Below, in pieces: positions 1 through 11,430 of a stretch of DNA of 64,000 nucleotides. Where the stretch lies: the NCBI GenBank assembly GCA_947172415.1, contig OX359202.1, positions 5,256,899-5,320,898 of the forward strand. Direction: 5' to 3'. The stretch is from Chondrosia reniformis (lineage: Eukaryota; Porifera; Demospongiae; Chondrillida; Chondrillidae). The notes beneath the pieces were generated by a model. That model did not search any database and had not been told where the DNA came from. It saw only the letters and a list, made by a program, of their open reading frames with translations. Within the stretch, counting starts at the first letter, position 1. Every line of letters begins with the position of its first letter. Both the position numbers and the translations under genes were made by a program.

Positions 1-1
1 A

Positions 2-892
2 GGACCTATACCCTTCCAGGATGGACTAGGAAAGGAAGTCATCAGTCGCTTTGACACAGATCTAGCCTCTAACTCCACCTGGTACACAGATGCTAATGGA
101 CGTGAAATGCAGGAACGTATCAGAGACTACAGGAAGACATGGAAACTGAACAACACTGAACCAGTAGCTGGAAACTACTATCCAGTCAACAGTCGTATCT
201 ATGTTCAGGATAAATCAAAGAAGACCCAATTTACAGTTCTCACAGACCGATCTCAAGGTGGATCTAGTCTGAAGGATGGAAGTGTTGAGTTGATGCTTCA
301 CAGAAGACTCCTAAGGGATGATTATAGAGGAGTAGGTGAGCCTTTGAACGAAACTGGCCAATTTGGTGATGGTCTGATTATTCGTGGTCGTCACTGGATT
401 GTGTTTGACACAATAGCCAATTCTTCTGCTGCCCATCGACTTCTTGGAGAAAAGCTTCTTTTGCGCCCCGCTGTGGCATTCAATAGAGATAGTGGATCAC
501 CCAAGGACTACCTGACCAAATACAATGTGATGTACTCTGCAGTGTCCAGAGAGCTCCCCGCCAATGTTCATCTGCTGACACTGCAGTTTGTGGATGCAAA
601 CACAGTCATTCTTCGTCTTGAGCACCAGTTTGAGAAGAATGAAGACAGCACTCTCTCCAAACCAGTGACAGTGTCCCTTGATGGATTGTTTAAACCTTTC
701 AAAATAGAGAGCATGACAGAACTGGTGTTGGGAGCCAATGATGAACTGTCTAATGTTCACCGCTTGCAGTGGAAGACAGCAGAAGAAGAAGCTCCAGTCA
801 CGCAGGAGGAGAAGAGAGATGATTTGAAGGCAAACTCAGTGACTCTTAACCCAATGGAGATACGTACTTTTGAAATGAAAATCAGTGGATGA
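2..892 (+). CDS. MAN2B1: Lysosomal alpha-mannosidase, copy 1 (3' part only)
   Basis: This is the C-terminal 296 codons of a glycoside hydrolase family 38 lysosomal alpha-mannosidase; the rest lies left of the window. The frame is open from base 2 and ends at TGA 890-892. It encodes the beta-sandwich C-terminal half (for example LMLHRRLLRDDYRGVGEPL and IIRGRHWIVFD), not the catalytic domain. It is nearly identical to the same part of copy 2 downstream (about 96-97% by eye) and has TAC (Tyr) at 128-130 where copy 2 has a stop. Only about 150 bp separates its stop from the start of copy 2, so the two are head-to-tail tandem duplicates. The family removes alpha-linked mannose during lysosomal glycoprotein breakdown. 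Assignment to MAN2B1 rather than MAN2B2 rests on the N-terminus of copy 2. Confidence 0.9.
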   Translation, partial: GPIPFQDGLGKEVISRFDTDLASNSTWYTDANGREMQERIRDYRKTWKLNNTEPVAGNYYPVNSRIYVQDKSKKTQFTVLTDRSQGGSSLKDGSVELMLHRRLLRDDYRGVGEPLNETGQFGDGLIIRGRHWIVFDTIANSSAAHRLLGEKLLLRPAVAFNRDSGSPKDYLTKYNVMYSAVSRELPANVHLLTLQFVDANTVILRLEHQFEKNEDSTLSKPVTVSLDGLFKPFKIESMTELVLGANDELSNVHRLQWKTAEEEAPVTQEEKRDDLKANSVTLNPMEIRTFEMKISG

Positions 893-1041
893 AACTATTA
901 TAGCATTAACTACACAGTAAATAGGAATTTATTGGTATATGTGGTATACCTACCTGTACCCTCCTGTATCTACCACTACCTACCTCTGCCTATCTCTACC
1001 AACTAATTGTTGTCATCCCTCTGAAATCGTAGTATTAGAAA
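893..1041. promoter_or_regulatory. Short spacer between tandem mannosidase copies
   Basis: These 149 bp must hold the 3' UTR of copy 1 and the promoter and 5' UTR of copy 2. A pyrimidine-rich CTACC/TACCT run lies at about 949-1000. I see no clear TATA box. The start of copy 2 has a good context (AGAAAATGG). Confidence 0.4.
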
Positions 1042-1841
1042 ATGGCGGAAGCTTTGCGAATATATCTAATATTTGGGTTAGCGTTGCTCGCATGTTGGGC
1101 AAAGTCCCAAAGCGAAATAGTTAACGTTCACCTCGTACCTCATTCACACGACGATGTAGGGTGGTTAAAAACAGTAGACCAATATTTCTCGGGGACCGAG
1201 CGACAAATTACTCCATCCGGTGTGAGATATATTATCGATTCAGTAGTTCACTCGTTACAAGACAATCCAAATCGAACCTTTATATTTGTGGAGATGGCTT
1301 TCTTTGCTCGCTGGTGGAAGGATCAAACACCGAGAAAGAAAGAAATGGTGAAGAAGCTAGTTTCCAATAAGCAGCTGGAGTTCGTTAATGCAGGATGGTG
1401 CATGAACGACGAAGCTACGACAGACTACAACGCTATTATCGATCAAGTAAGTACCTCATACGCCTCTCAATAATATAACATAGCATCCCTTAAAATGCAC
1501 TGGGACCCAAGTAGCGTTCACTTTACTTCAAAGCAAGCCACGCGCGCCCACCAATCACATTGTAGATAGGATCGCACCTTTGGTACCTCATGGGTAGCGC
1601 CATTTTGACTCAAGTCATGGAAGGGAATTTATAACTGTTGTATCAATAATTGTATTGTTATCATAGCTTAATTTGTGAACATTATGTGAGAATACAATAT
1701 CTAACACTTTAAATTTATAGGATGTAAATTATTAGGACCGAAAGCATTATGTGAGAATACAGTATCTAACACTTAAAAGGTTATAGGATGAATACAATTA
1801 TAATAACACAAGAAATAAAATTGAAATATTCATAGTTACAA

Positions 1842-1872
<31 letters not shown>

Positions 1873-4438
1873 TTATTCTTAGATGTCGTTAGGGCTAAAA
1901 TTTGTCGAAGAGAACTTTGGAAAAGAAGCTAGGCCAAGAACAGCATGGCACATTGATCCATTTGGTCATTCTTCAGAACAGGCTGCACTATTTGCCAAGA
2001 TGGGGTACGATGGGTTATTCTTTGCCAGAATAGACTATCAAGACAAGGAGAAGCGGAAATCAGATAGGTCCTTGGAATTGATTTGGAGGGGAAGCCCAAC
2101 AAACTGGGGAAGACAGTCCGATTTGTTCACGGGTATATTTTACAACCACTACAGTCCTCCTCCAGGTTTGTGCTTCGATCTCATACACTGTAACATAGAT
2201 CCTGTTGTCAGTGACCCTGAACTGTTTAGCTACAACTTGAAAGAAAAGGTGAATGATTTGGTAAGGGATATCAAGTCGATTTCACAGTTTTACCGAACCA
2301 ATCACATTATGTTAACAATGGGAGATGATTTCCAGTATGAGAATGCTGAGATTTGGTACCATAGCTTGGATGGATTGATTAATGCTTTTAATGAGCTGTT
2401 TCCTGATACCTACAATGTATTCTACTCTACTCCAACAAGATATCTTGAAGCTTTGAACTCTCTCAACCTCACATGGCAAGTGAAAACTGATGACTTCTTT
2501 CCCTATGCCGATTGCCCCTTCTGCTATTGGACGGGATACTTCACTAGTAGACCTGCTTTGAAAGGGTATGTCCGCACTATGAACAGTTTCCTTCAAACCT
2601 GCAGACATATGGAAGTGTTTTCTGATGGTCCTCCAAAGAATGTAACTTCTGATAAGCTTGCTAAGGCCATGGGTGTTGTGCAACACCATGATGCTGTCAG
2701 TGGTACAGAGAAACAACATGTAGCTGATGATTATGCAATGAGACTTCACATTGGTGAGGTAGAATGTCGCAATGTTGTTAATTACTCGTTGAACAAGTTG
2801 GTGGATAAATCAGGTTCTTCTCAAGTGAATTGGGAGTTCTGTGAGTATGTGAATATCAGTGTGTGTCCAGCTTCAGAAAGCAACTCCTTTGATGTCCTCA
2901 TCTACAATCCGCTAGCTCGAAATCAGAGCACAGTCATAACTGTCCCTGTTCAGTCTTCCAAAGTATCTGTGTTCTCCCCAACTGGTAGCACAGTTGTCTA
3001 CGACATTGTTCCAGTGTCCAATGCCACAAAGAATGTAAGAAGAAGTCGTGGCACTGCACAGTACAACGTTGTATTTGAGGCAATGTTGCCACCTTTAGGA
3101 TTTGCCACTTACTTTGTGAGGCCTTCCTCGTCCTTCACCAGATACTCAAGGGAACAACCTAAAGCTACATCCACAAGCAAGTTTGCAAAATACAAACCAC
3201 AAGAAAACTTTATTGAGAATGATAATTATCAGGTTGTTCTTAACAAGACAACAGGAAGAATTCAAAGCATTGTCAATTTAAAACTTGGGAAAGCCGTAAA
3301 ATTGGACCAGCAGCTCTTATGGTACATCTCCAGTGAAGGTGATCTGGCCTCTAATCAGGCCTCAGGAGCATACATATTCCGGCCAGCCTCTCCAGCCTTA
3401 CCAGTTAACATGAATGGTAACAAAGCTAACTTTACAATAGTAACCGGACAACTTTTCCAAGAAATTCATCAGGAATTTTCAAAGGCATTTACACAAGTGG
3501 TTCGGTTATATAAAGGAGCTAATTTTGTTGAAGTTGAGTACACTATAGGACCCATTCCAACTTTTGATTTCAAAGGTAAGGAAGTCATCAGTCGCTTTGA
3601 CACAGATCTAGCCTCTAACTCCACCTGGTACACAGATGCTAATGGACGTGAAATGCAGGAACGTATCAGAGACTAAAGAAAGACATGGAAACTGAACAAC
3701 ACTGAACCAGTAGCTGGAAACTACTATCCAGTCAACAGTCGTATCTATGTTCAGGATAAATCAAAGAAGACCCAATTTACAGTTCTCACAGACCGATCTC
3801 AAGGCGGATCTAGTCTGAAGGATGGAAGTGTTGAGTTGATGCTTCACAGAAGACTCCTAAGGGATGATTATAGAGGAGTAGGTGAAGCTTTGGATGAACC
3901 AGGCCAATTTGGTGATGGTCTGATTATTCGTGGTCGTCACTGGATTGTGTTTGACACAATAGCCAATTCTTCTGCTGCTCATCGACTTCTTGGAGAAAAG
4001 CTTCTTTTGCGCCCCGCTGTGGCATTCAATAGAGACAGTGGATCACCCAAGGACTACCTGACCAAGTACAATGTCATGTACTCTGCAGTGTCCAGAGAGC
4101 TCCCTGCCAATGTTCATCTGCTGACACTGCAGTTTGTGGATGCAAACACAGTCATCCTTCGTCTTGAGCACCAGTTTGAGAAGAATGAAGACAGCACTCT
4201 CTCCAAACCAGTGACAGTGTCCCTTGATGGATTGTTTAAGTCTTTCAAAATAGAGAGCTTGACAGAACTGGTTTTGGGAGCCAATGATGAACTGTCTAAT
4301 GTTCACCGCTTGCAGTGGAAGACAGCAGAAGAAGAAACTCCAGTTACGCAGGAGGAGAAGAGAGATGACTTGAAGGCAAACTCAGTGACTCTAAACCCAA
4401 TGGAGATACGTACTTTTGAAATGAAAATCAATGGATAA
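1042..4438 (+). CDS. MAN2B1: Lysosomal alpha-mannosidase, copy 2 (one in-frame stop)
   Basis: Exon 1 is 1042-1446 and exon 2 is 1883-4438; the intron 1447-1882 starts GTAAGT and ends TTCTTAG after an ATT repeat, in phase 0. The joined frame would encode about 985 residues, close to the roughly 1,010 of vertebrate lysosomal alpha-mannosidase. Residues 1-22 look like a signal peptide. HSHDDVGWLKTVDQYFSG is the GH38 N-terminal zinc-site motif, and AWHIDPFGHS carries the expected catalytic Asp. The junction (IIDQ then MSLGLKF) matches the conserved family sequence. The frame is interrupted by TAA at 3674-3676, after residue 732; copy 1 has TAC there. The remaining 254 codons are open and well conserved. 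It could be a recent pseudogene, a null allele, a read-through case or a sequencing error. Product identity is certain; function is not. Confidence 0.88.
3674..3676 (+). other. In-frame nonsense codon in mannosidase copy 2
   Basis: The sequence reads AGAGACTAAAGAAAGACATGG here, against AGAGACTACAGGAAGACATGG in copy 1 at 123-143. The change TAC to TAA turns Tyr into a stop, and the next codon changes silently from AGG to AGA. No other frame break is seen in copy 2. No splice sites flank the codon that would remove it cleanly. Confidence 0.9.
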
Positions 4439-4474
4439 AAATGACCTCTTCAGTTGAAACTACAGCTTTGCATA

Positions 4475-4480
4475 ATAAAT
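4475..4480 (+). terminator. Polyadenylation signal of mannosidase copy 2
   Basis: An AATAAA hexamer lies about 35 bp after the stop codon of copy 2, at the usual distance for an animal poly(A) signal. It is assigned from position and sequence only. Confidence 0.5.
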
Positions 4481-4644
4481 AGTTCATTTTCATTTATCCA
4501 TTAATTTATTCATACCCATATTCATATTTATTCTAAAGGATTATGTTTACAATTGATTGTTTCAATACGTGGCAAGCAGTTTTTGAATTTACATAATTTC
4601 CTTTGACCAATTGCATGATGTTGTCTGTGCTTTTCATAGATACC

Positions 4645-4875
4645 ACAGGATCAAATTTCAGGTTTCATATTGCATGAAACCTATTTGAAACTTCTTGAAC
4701 AGCCAGGTTTCAAAGGGTGCTCAGGTGTGCATGTGCTAATAGATTAATTTCATGGGTTTTAGTTTTTAACAGCCCCCTTTCCGGTTTTATATGTTTTCAT
4801 ACCTTTTGAAACCTGGCTGTTCAAAGAGTTTCAAATAGGTTTCATGCCTTCTGAAACCTGAAATTTGATCCTGTC
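4645..4875. mobile_element. Palindromic MITE-like element, about 230 bp
   Basis: Long imperfect terminal inverted repeats: the left arm starts ACAGGATCAAATTTCAGG and the right arm ends CCTGAAATTTGATCCTGT. The arms run about 65 bp each, including GCCAGGTTTCAAA and TTTGAAACCTGGC. TACC flanks both sides (4641-4644 and 4876-4879), a possible 4-bp target duplication. There is no coding capacity, so it is probably a non-autonomous DNA transposon. Confidence 0.7.
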
Positions 4876-4974
4876 TACCTTTAGTTATAAATATATAGGA
4901 TGAATATAACTTGTCAAGATCATTATACTATATATAGGAAGTAACTAACTCTGGTATGGTTAATTATATATTGC

Positions 4975-5105
4975 TTAAATTTCAATATGCTGCCTGTGTG
5001 TGGTTAGCCTAAAATGTCATGATCACTGTCTTGTTTTGATACTTTACCAGATGTAATTGTCAATGTTGCAATTATTCAAACTTCATTTTTTGAATGTTTT
5101 TATTT
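4975..5105 (+). repeat. Dispersed repeat R1, copy 1
   Basis: Diverged copy of a dispersed sequence also at about 5340-5532, 11945-12115 and 48661-48755. Shared blocks include AAGTTTCAGTATGCCAC, ATGATCACTGTCTTGTTT and CCAGATGTGCT. There is no coding capacity and the class is unknown. Confidence 0.6.
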
Positions 5106-5339
5106 GGATCTTGTAGCATATATAATAATTGAATAGGGCGATCATGTTTTTCTTCTATATATACTTGAGGGTACTGCCACACTCTTTGATATGTAGCTAT
5201 ATACTTTGTATATAGTCGTGGTTTGGAATTAACAACATTGTGTAACTGCAAGTGGTCTTAATATACAAATATGCATATGGATTTTTAAAATGGACAGCAT
5301 ATAATGCGACACATACGTATCAGAGAGTACGGCAGTCGA

Positions 5340-5532
5340 TCCCTACTTCTAGTATATCCATGATGCGCCCAAAAATAGAAGTGATGTTTATAGTTAAGTT
5401 TCAGTATGCCACTTCTGCAATGTTAGCCTTACCATATGATCACTTTCTTGTTTTGGTCCTTTTTCTAGATGTGCCAATCACTGTTATAGTGCCATCCCTA
5501 CTTTTAACTTCATTTTTAAATGTTTTTATTTA
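5340..5532 (+). repeat. Dispersed repeat R1, copy 2
   Basis: This copy also carries the 5' block with GATGCGCCCAAAAATAGAAG, which recurs as GATACGCCCAAACAATCGAAG near 48668. The 93-codon open frame across it is a by-product of the repeat. The rest of 4439-5652 shows no gene; it should hold the KAT14 promoter or upstream exons but I see none. Confidence 0.6.
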
Positions 5533-5652
5533 ATTTATACTAATAACTAATTATGTGACACATATGTATATATGTGTGACTAATATAATCTACACTATTC
5601 TCCTTGTTTTAATTATAAGCCATTATGTATGAATATGTATATATGAATATAG

Positions 5653-7493
5653 GAGTCAAGCTGTGCAGCTGGTAATCTACCACTTATTAGTGGATGGGCG
5701 AGGTAGGAATGGCTACCTGCACTATGAAAGTGATATTGGAGCCTTTTTGGATGAAAATTGGTCTAGAATTATCCCAAACAGGAAGAGAACATCTTACTGG
5801 ATAAATACAATGGCTGGCATTATGTCCACCAGCTGCCCTGCCATTTTTAAATCTGGGACCGAGGAACTCCATGAGCCAGGTTGGTGGACATTACAAGTTC
5901 TTAAACCTCCAGACCCTGATCACGGACCAACACGAGGTAAAGCTTTTTAGTTTGGGAGACTACAAGTTACGTATTACCAGATGCTAATTTATAATTAGTA
6001 TATAGCTAGATACTTAAGAGGTAGGGTTATTAAGAATGTGCATTTTATATAATTAATCTGCTTTTACATAACATTTAGTGTTAATGAAATCATAAATAAT
6101 TATATAGTATAAGTATATAAATAATTCATACATAGGTAAATATTGTAGCAAAATGGCTGCCTTATTTCAATAAGTAATCCAATACTATTTTCCTACTGTA
6201 ACAGTGTTTTGTGGATTAACACCTTGACTCACATGCAGCAAATTGATTTTTAGTCTCTTAATAGTAAATCAATTATGATGTCTTCTTTCTGTAGGAGTGA
6301 AAAGGCAGGTAAAGCCGGACACACCCAGTGATGAATTGTCTAGTTCAGTATTTGAGAATGAGGATTCAGAAGTTGTGCTCCCAGACATAAAAAGATTTAA
6401 ACATGACATGAAACAGATGTTGGGAAAAATTAAAAGTGAAGACAACAAAGTGGAAAAAGATATAAAGAAAGCAGTTCCATCAACAACAAGTGCTAAGCGA
6501 TTAATAAAGCTCACAGACCCTCTGGAAGCTGTCACATTGAGATACCTCACTCGACCTGCAGTTACCGAAGAAGTCAGCAAAGACTACCGAATTCAACAGT
6601 TAGTCACTATGCTAAGGCTGAGGCAGAGATATCGTGATAACAATCAACCAGTGTTTGATGTTGACAGATTTGTCAACGAAACACTGCAAAAAGTAGACAG
6701 ATATCAACCAGATCCTAGCAACCCTAATCTAGCTATTCCCATTCCAAAATCTTTTCCTGTTCCAGTTAACCTGCAAGTACCACCAGTGACTGTACCATAT
6801 CTAGATGAACCTTTCAAGCTGGGTCCAGTTCTCACTACAGCTTGCCCTGCTGATGGTGATGTCACTCCTAGTCACATGACTCCTAGTCACATGACCTCCC
6901 TCGTTAGTCCTTACACCAAACAGATCTTAAACCCTGTCATCTGGGTGGACCATGAGTGTCAGCCTAGAAGGCTTAAATTATTGGCAGAGCTGCAACAGCA
7001 TAAAAGGTATCAGCACAATTGGAACAGAAAAGAGAATGTACCGTGCCGTACTGCAATAACCTACACTTACTTTCAAAAGCATCAATTGAAGGCTGTGGAT
7101 GCACTGGTTACTCGTTTCTTCTGGAAAGGCACTAACATCAAAGAGTGCTTGGAATACCCTGATTTCACCGTTGTAGCATTGTGTGAAAAGTTGGTGATTG
7201 GCTTCGGATGCCTAACTCCCAACGTTTGGATCAATGAAGCATATCTCCCCTTTCTGATTGTCCACCCGGAGTGGCAGAGCGCTGGCATTGGGTCCTTTAT
7301 GTTGTATCACCTGGTACAGGCTTGTGTTGGAAATGACATTACTTTGCATGTCGCTGTAAACAACCCAGCTGTCTTCCTGTATCAGAAGTTCGGTTTTAAA
7401 ATAGAGCAAGTCTGTCTTGAGTTTTACAACAAGTATTATCCACCAGAATATTATTATTCAAAGAATGCATTTTTGATGAGACTGAAGAAATAA
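5653..7493 (+). CDS. KAT14: KAT14/CSRP2BP histone acetyltransferase, 5' end missing
   Basis: Two exons are clear: 5653-5936 (acceptor ATATAG, donor GTAAAG) and 6295-7493 (acceptor TTCTGTAG), joined in phase 1. The first encodes the conserved winged-helix-like region with SGTEELHEPGWWTL. The second encodes a charged linker, the stretch VSPYTKQILNPVIW, and a C-terminal GNAT acetyltransferase domain (PDFTVVALCEKLVIGFG, FLIVHPEWQSAGIGSFML with the Q-x-x-G-x-G acetyl-CoA loop, and LYQKFGFKIEQ). KAT14 is a subunit of the ATAC coactivator and acetylates histones H3 and H4. The human protein is about 780 residues; about 494 are seen here. No in-frame ATG precedes the first exon (TGA at 5630-5632), and the N-terminal zinc-binding part is not found between 4439 and 5652. 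A stop ends the gene at 7491-7493. Family assignment is secure; the 5' structure is not. Confidence 0.88.
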
Positions 7494-7549
7494 TTAAATT
7501 TTAAAACTATATAATCTGTTTGTACTTATGCATACCTACATTATGTTAT

Positions 7550-7557
7550 CTAATAAA
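7550..7557 (+). terminator. Polyadenylation signal of KAT14
   Basis: AATAAAAA about 57 bp after the KAT14 stop is the likely poly(A) signal. Assigned from position and sequence only. Confidence 0.5.
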
Positions 7558-7734
7558 AATAATGATCTATCTGTAGTATGCATATAAAGATAGGAGGACG
7601 AATAAAATAATTTAGTAGCTGCACTGTAATATTATTATTCTTATAGTTTTAGGGATTGTAAAGTTTTCTAGACATATAGGAAGAAGGCATTGTAACCCCC
7701 AAAGAAGTTGTTAGTCAATCAGTGCATGCTCAGA

Positions 7735-9693
7735 CACAAATCCTGCCAAAAAAGTGGCAATGTTAGTGTTATAATCTACAAAGTTATTCTCTACCTATAA
7801 TAGGTCCATGTTAAAAGGACATGCACATTACATCATCACCTTTACATATAACAAATTAATGTCTCTTTCATGTACATCCATTAAGGATGATGATTTAGGA
7901 GAAACTGCCTGATCTCAATAGGGATCAGCCAGCTAGGTGAATACGCTACTTGACATACATGTGTGAAGTTTGTTCTGCAAGAGAGAGCCACATGAACAAC
8001 TGATTACTTTATTTTCATTGAATAGTTGCCAGGGAACTGCACCTGGTTGTTATGGAGATTTTTCTATATGGAATAAATTGGATTTTAATGTAGGCTATAC
8101 AGAAGCAAACAATATGTACAATGTAAGTATATTTAGAAAGGTCAAAAATACTTTTTTACTCCTCAGATGGGCCAGTACTGTAACCACTCCCCCAATTGAG
8201 TGTAACCATAGCTACTAGGAGCTGGAATTGACCCTAAATCAGGTATATATACCAGTTGGACAAATTTAATCTAAGTCATTTGAAATATTCTTCTATCTAG
8301 TTACAATGGATACTTAAGAAAGTAGCTACAGAAACAATCATTTTTAAACAGTTTACAATTTAACTACTAACTAGCTAATGTCAAAACCAATTACCTTCAC
8401 TTGGATTGTACAGTTTCATAGCAAGGTAAACTGATCTATCTTGGACAAATGTAGTCCAGGTCCTTTACAGTTGTTATACTCACTGCTGATTCCATGCAAA
8501 TCTCCCTTAATCCAATACTTTCTTTCCCACCTGAATGGGTTAAGCCAATAACATTAATGATTCCCTACCACTCAGTTCTTCTTTCTCCTAAATTGGACAT
8601 GTTGCTAGGTAACTGACATTTGACACAAATCCTGCCTAAACCTGTTATTGCATCAACCACTGTCATGAGCTGTTACAGTGAAACAATTGGACAGAAAAGT
8701 GCCAATTATAATGTACAAAGTAATTTTCTACCTATATCAGTCACAGATAGGTCCTATATTAAAGGACATGCACATGAAGTATTGTACACATCACCTTTAC
8801 ATACAACAAATTAATGTTTCTTTCTTCATGTACATCCATTAATAATGACTTTGGAGAAACTGCCTGGTCTTAATTTGGATCAGCTGACTAGGTGAAGATA
8901 CTGCTTGACTTACATGTGTGAAGTTTGTTCTATAAATGAGAGCCACATGAACAACTTATTACTTTATTTCAAATTGAATGGTTGCATGCCAGGGAACTGT
9001 ACCTGGTTAAATTGTTATGGAAACTTTTCTATTAGAAATAAAGGTAGGCTATACCGAAGCAAACAAGATGTACAACTTACGTAGACAAAAATGCTATATT
9101 TACACCTCAGATGGGCCAGCACTGTAACCACTCCCCCAAAGGAGTGTAACCATAGCTACTAGAAGCTGGAATGGACCCTAAATCAGGTATTCCAGTTGGA
9201 CAAATTTAATCTAGGTCATTTGAAGTATTCCCCTATCTAGTTACCATGGATACTCAAGAAGAGTAACCACAAACAGATTTTCTAAGTAGCTACAGAAGGA
9301 ATAGTTTTACCTACTAACTAATGTCAAAGCCAACAATAATAATCTTGCTCAAAGGGATTGTACAGTTTCATAGCCAAATAGCAAGGCAAACTGATCTATA
9401 GGATACAGAGAACCTGTTAAGACTGTACTACAAACCTTCCCCAACTAAACTAGGGTAGCTGGAAGTTACTAGTTACTAGGGACTGGTAGACATGCTAAAT
9501 CTGGTAGTCCCATTGAACAGATGTTATCCAGGACCTTTACAGTTGTTACTGTATATATACTCACTGCTGATTCCATGCAAATCTCCCTTGATCCAAACTT
9601 TCTTTTTCCACCTGAATGGGTTAAGCCAAAAATGCTGATGATGCATGCCCTACCATCCTTAATTGGACATGTTGCTAGGTAACTGACATTTGA
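7735..9693. repeat. Diverged tandem duplication, two units of about 0.9-1.05 kb
   Basis: Unit 1 (about 7735-8632) and unit 2 (about 8633-9693) share the same ordered blocks: ACACAAATCCTGCC, AAAGGACATGCACAT, CATGTACATCCATTAA, GGAGAAACTGCCTG, TGTGTGAAGTTTGTTCT, GAGAGCCACATGAACAAC, AGATGGGCCAGYACTGTAAC and TTGCTAGGTAACTGACATTTGA at each unit end. Divergence is roughly 10-20% with indels. No long conserved frame is seen in either unit, so this is probably an old non-coding tandem duplication between KAT14 and MTA. Confidence 0.75.
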
Positions 9694-10439
9694 TTTTTAT
9701 GACAATTCTTCTGTAAAAAGACTATACAGAAATAAAGTATAGGCTACACAATAAGCCGTATACTTGTGTAATCAGTTTATATAAATCGTAAGTAACAGAA
9801 GGTGAAGATAATAATTAATATTATGTCAATCATAACATTGTAACCTAAAAGAAGAACAAACTTTTTTTAAATCGGCTAAGATAGTTTGTCTGATTGTTTA
9901 AACAAAATGACCCACCATTCAGTAAAGTTTAGGGATGCACAACGCCAAAGTTCCTCGAACTAGAAAAATTGATCAGTGGCAACGGCCATTTTGGATTCAC
10001 AAATTGATTGAGCAATAGACAATTAAAAGTTAATTGAATAAGAAACTCAATAAATTATGGCCTATACGTATATACATCGCGAGTCTCAGCCGTCATCAAG
10101 ATTGTGATCTGGTCATGTATGTATACACATTTGCATATAGTATACAATCATTTGAAACCTTTCTTCGTTTAATAATATTTATATTAAAGGAACCTGTACT
10201 TTCTTGTTAACAAATACTTGATTTTCAATGTCCTGTGTTATGAATGAACATGTCGCTTGCCATGTCAATTCATGCTTTCGCAAGAGCCTGTGCATGTGTT
10301 TAAAAAATGATCACTGCATGCTGAAACAATTAGAGGGTCATTAAAATATTGATAGCCTGTTTATTAATTATAAGCACTTCTACTCAAAGGGTCACTGGAC
10401 ATGCTAAGATTTGCTTCGCTGAATAGCCATGCATGTTTT

Positions 10440-11430
10440 CGAGTCTGAACTCAGCAACAATAACAACTTGCTGAATAGGCTGGGTCATGTACTACATGTT
10501 GTCTATTGTTCTCGAAAAAGATATCGAAAACAATTGTAGTTCCACGATTTTCCGCCAAGTCCACGAGGTTTCCCGCCGACAATTTCAATAAATAGTCGAG
10601 CACATTTTCAATCTTTGGCCTCCGGGCTATCAACTCTGGAGGTCTACTTTGGTGTGGATCGATGCGAAAACCGTGGTAGGAGCACGACCATGGTACCATG
10701 CGACAAAGGGTCATCGGTGTTCTTATAGTGGGGTGGTCTCTCTACCTATGGGTTAGTGCCTGGAGATGTATCTCACTATTAATCCTGCTTGTGTGTTAAA
10801 TTGGCACTTGCGGATTCTCACTATACGACCCGTACCTGGAGGAGCGTGGGTCCAGTGCCACTACGTAGTCGGTCAGGAAGCTATTGTAGGCTGCCGCATC
10901 AGGTTGGTGTTTGCATGGAAGACATTTGCAGTTATTTAATTGGAATTTTACATGCATGCTCATGTTTATGTCCGTATGTACATTTATGCTGTTAGTTATA
11001 TATTCTCTAATTCTTTTCTTATAGTTCATCGATGGGTCCCTACTCTAAAGCAACCTGGCCGATCCCAATGAGCTAAAGTCTGTGTACAGTGCTCTCAAGC
11101 TGCGTTGTGTGCACATGATGATTCTCATTGGTGGGAGTTTGTGGTCCGCCAGGGTCGGGCTTGTTCTGTCCGTAGCGTGAGGCAGGGCAGGACTAGTAAC
11201 TGGTCACAGGTCGGTCAGGTACGCCGGACCGTTCCCGAGCAGCTTCTCTTACGACGCCAGTAGTGGAAGTGTCAAACAGAGTTGAGAAACCGGAGGCCAT
11301 TTGGGGCACGAAGTACTTCTACCTCCACGTGGTGTGCCCTGGGATCACCTTTACACTCAGTAAAGTGATGCGAAACGAAGTACTGCATGCAGCACCGTTC
11401 CAGTAACACTCATGCAAAAGGAGAAGAAAC
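10440..11430. other. GC-richer unassigned block
   Basis: Base composition is visibly richer in G and C than the flanks, and low-complexity sequence is absent. Short frames exist on both strands (87 codons at 10451-10714 minus; 68 codons at 10789-10995 plus), but none is recognisable or clearly spliced. It could be a first exon or CpG-type promoter of an unrecognised gene, a non-coding RNA or a decayed element. The rest of 9694-12334 is AT-rich spacer with repeat R1 copy 3. Confidence 0.3.

Noticed and set aside
497-760. Minus-strand ORF opposite mannosidase
   Set aside because: A shadow of the conserved plus-strand coding sequence; the same shadow occurs in copy 2 at 4043-4306.
5252-5533. 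93-codon ORF upstream of KAT14 as its first exon
   Set aside because: It coincides with dispersed repeat R1, and its peptide does not resemble the KAT14 N-terminus.
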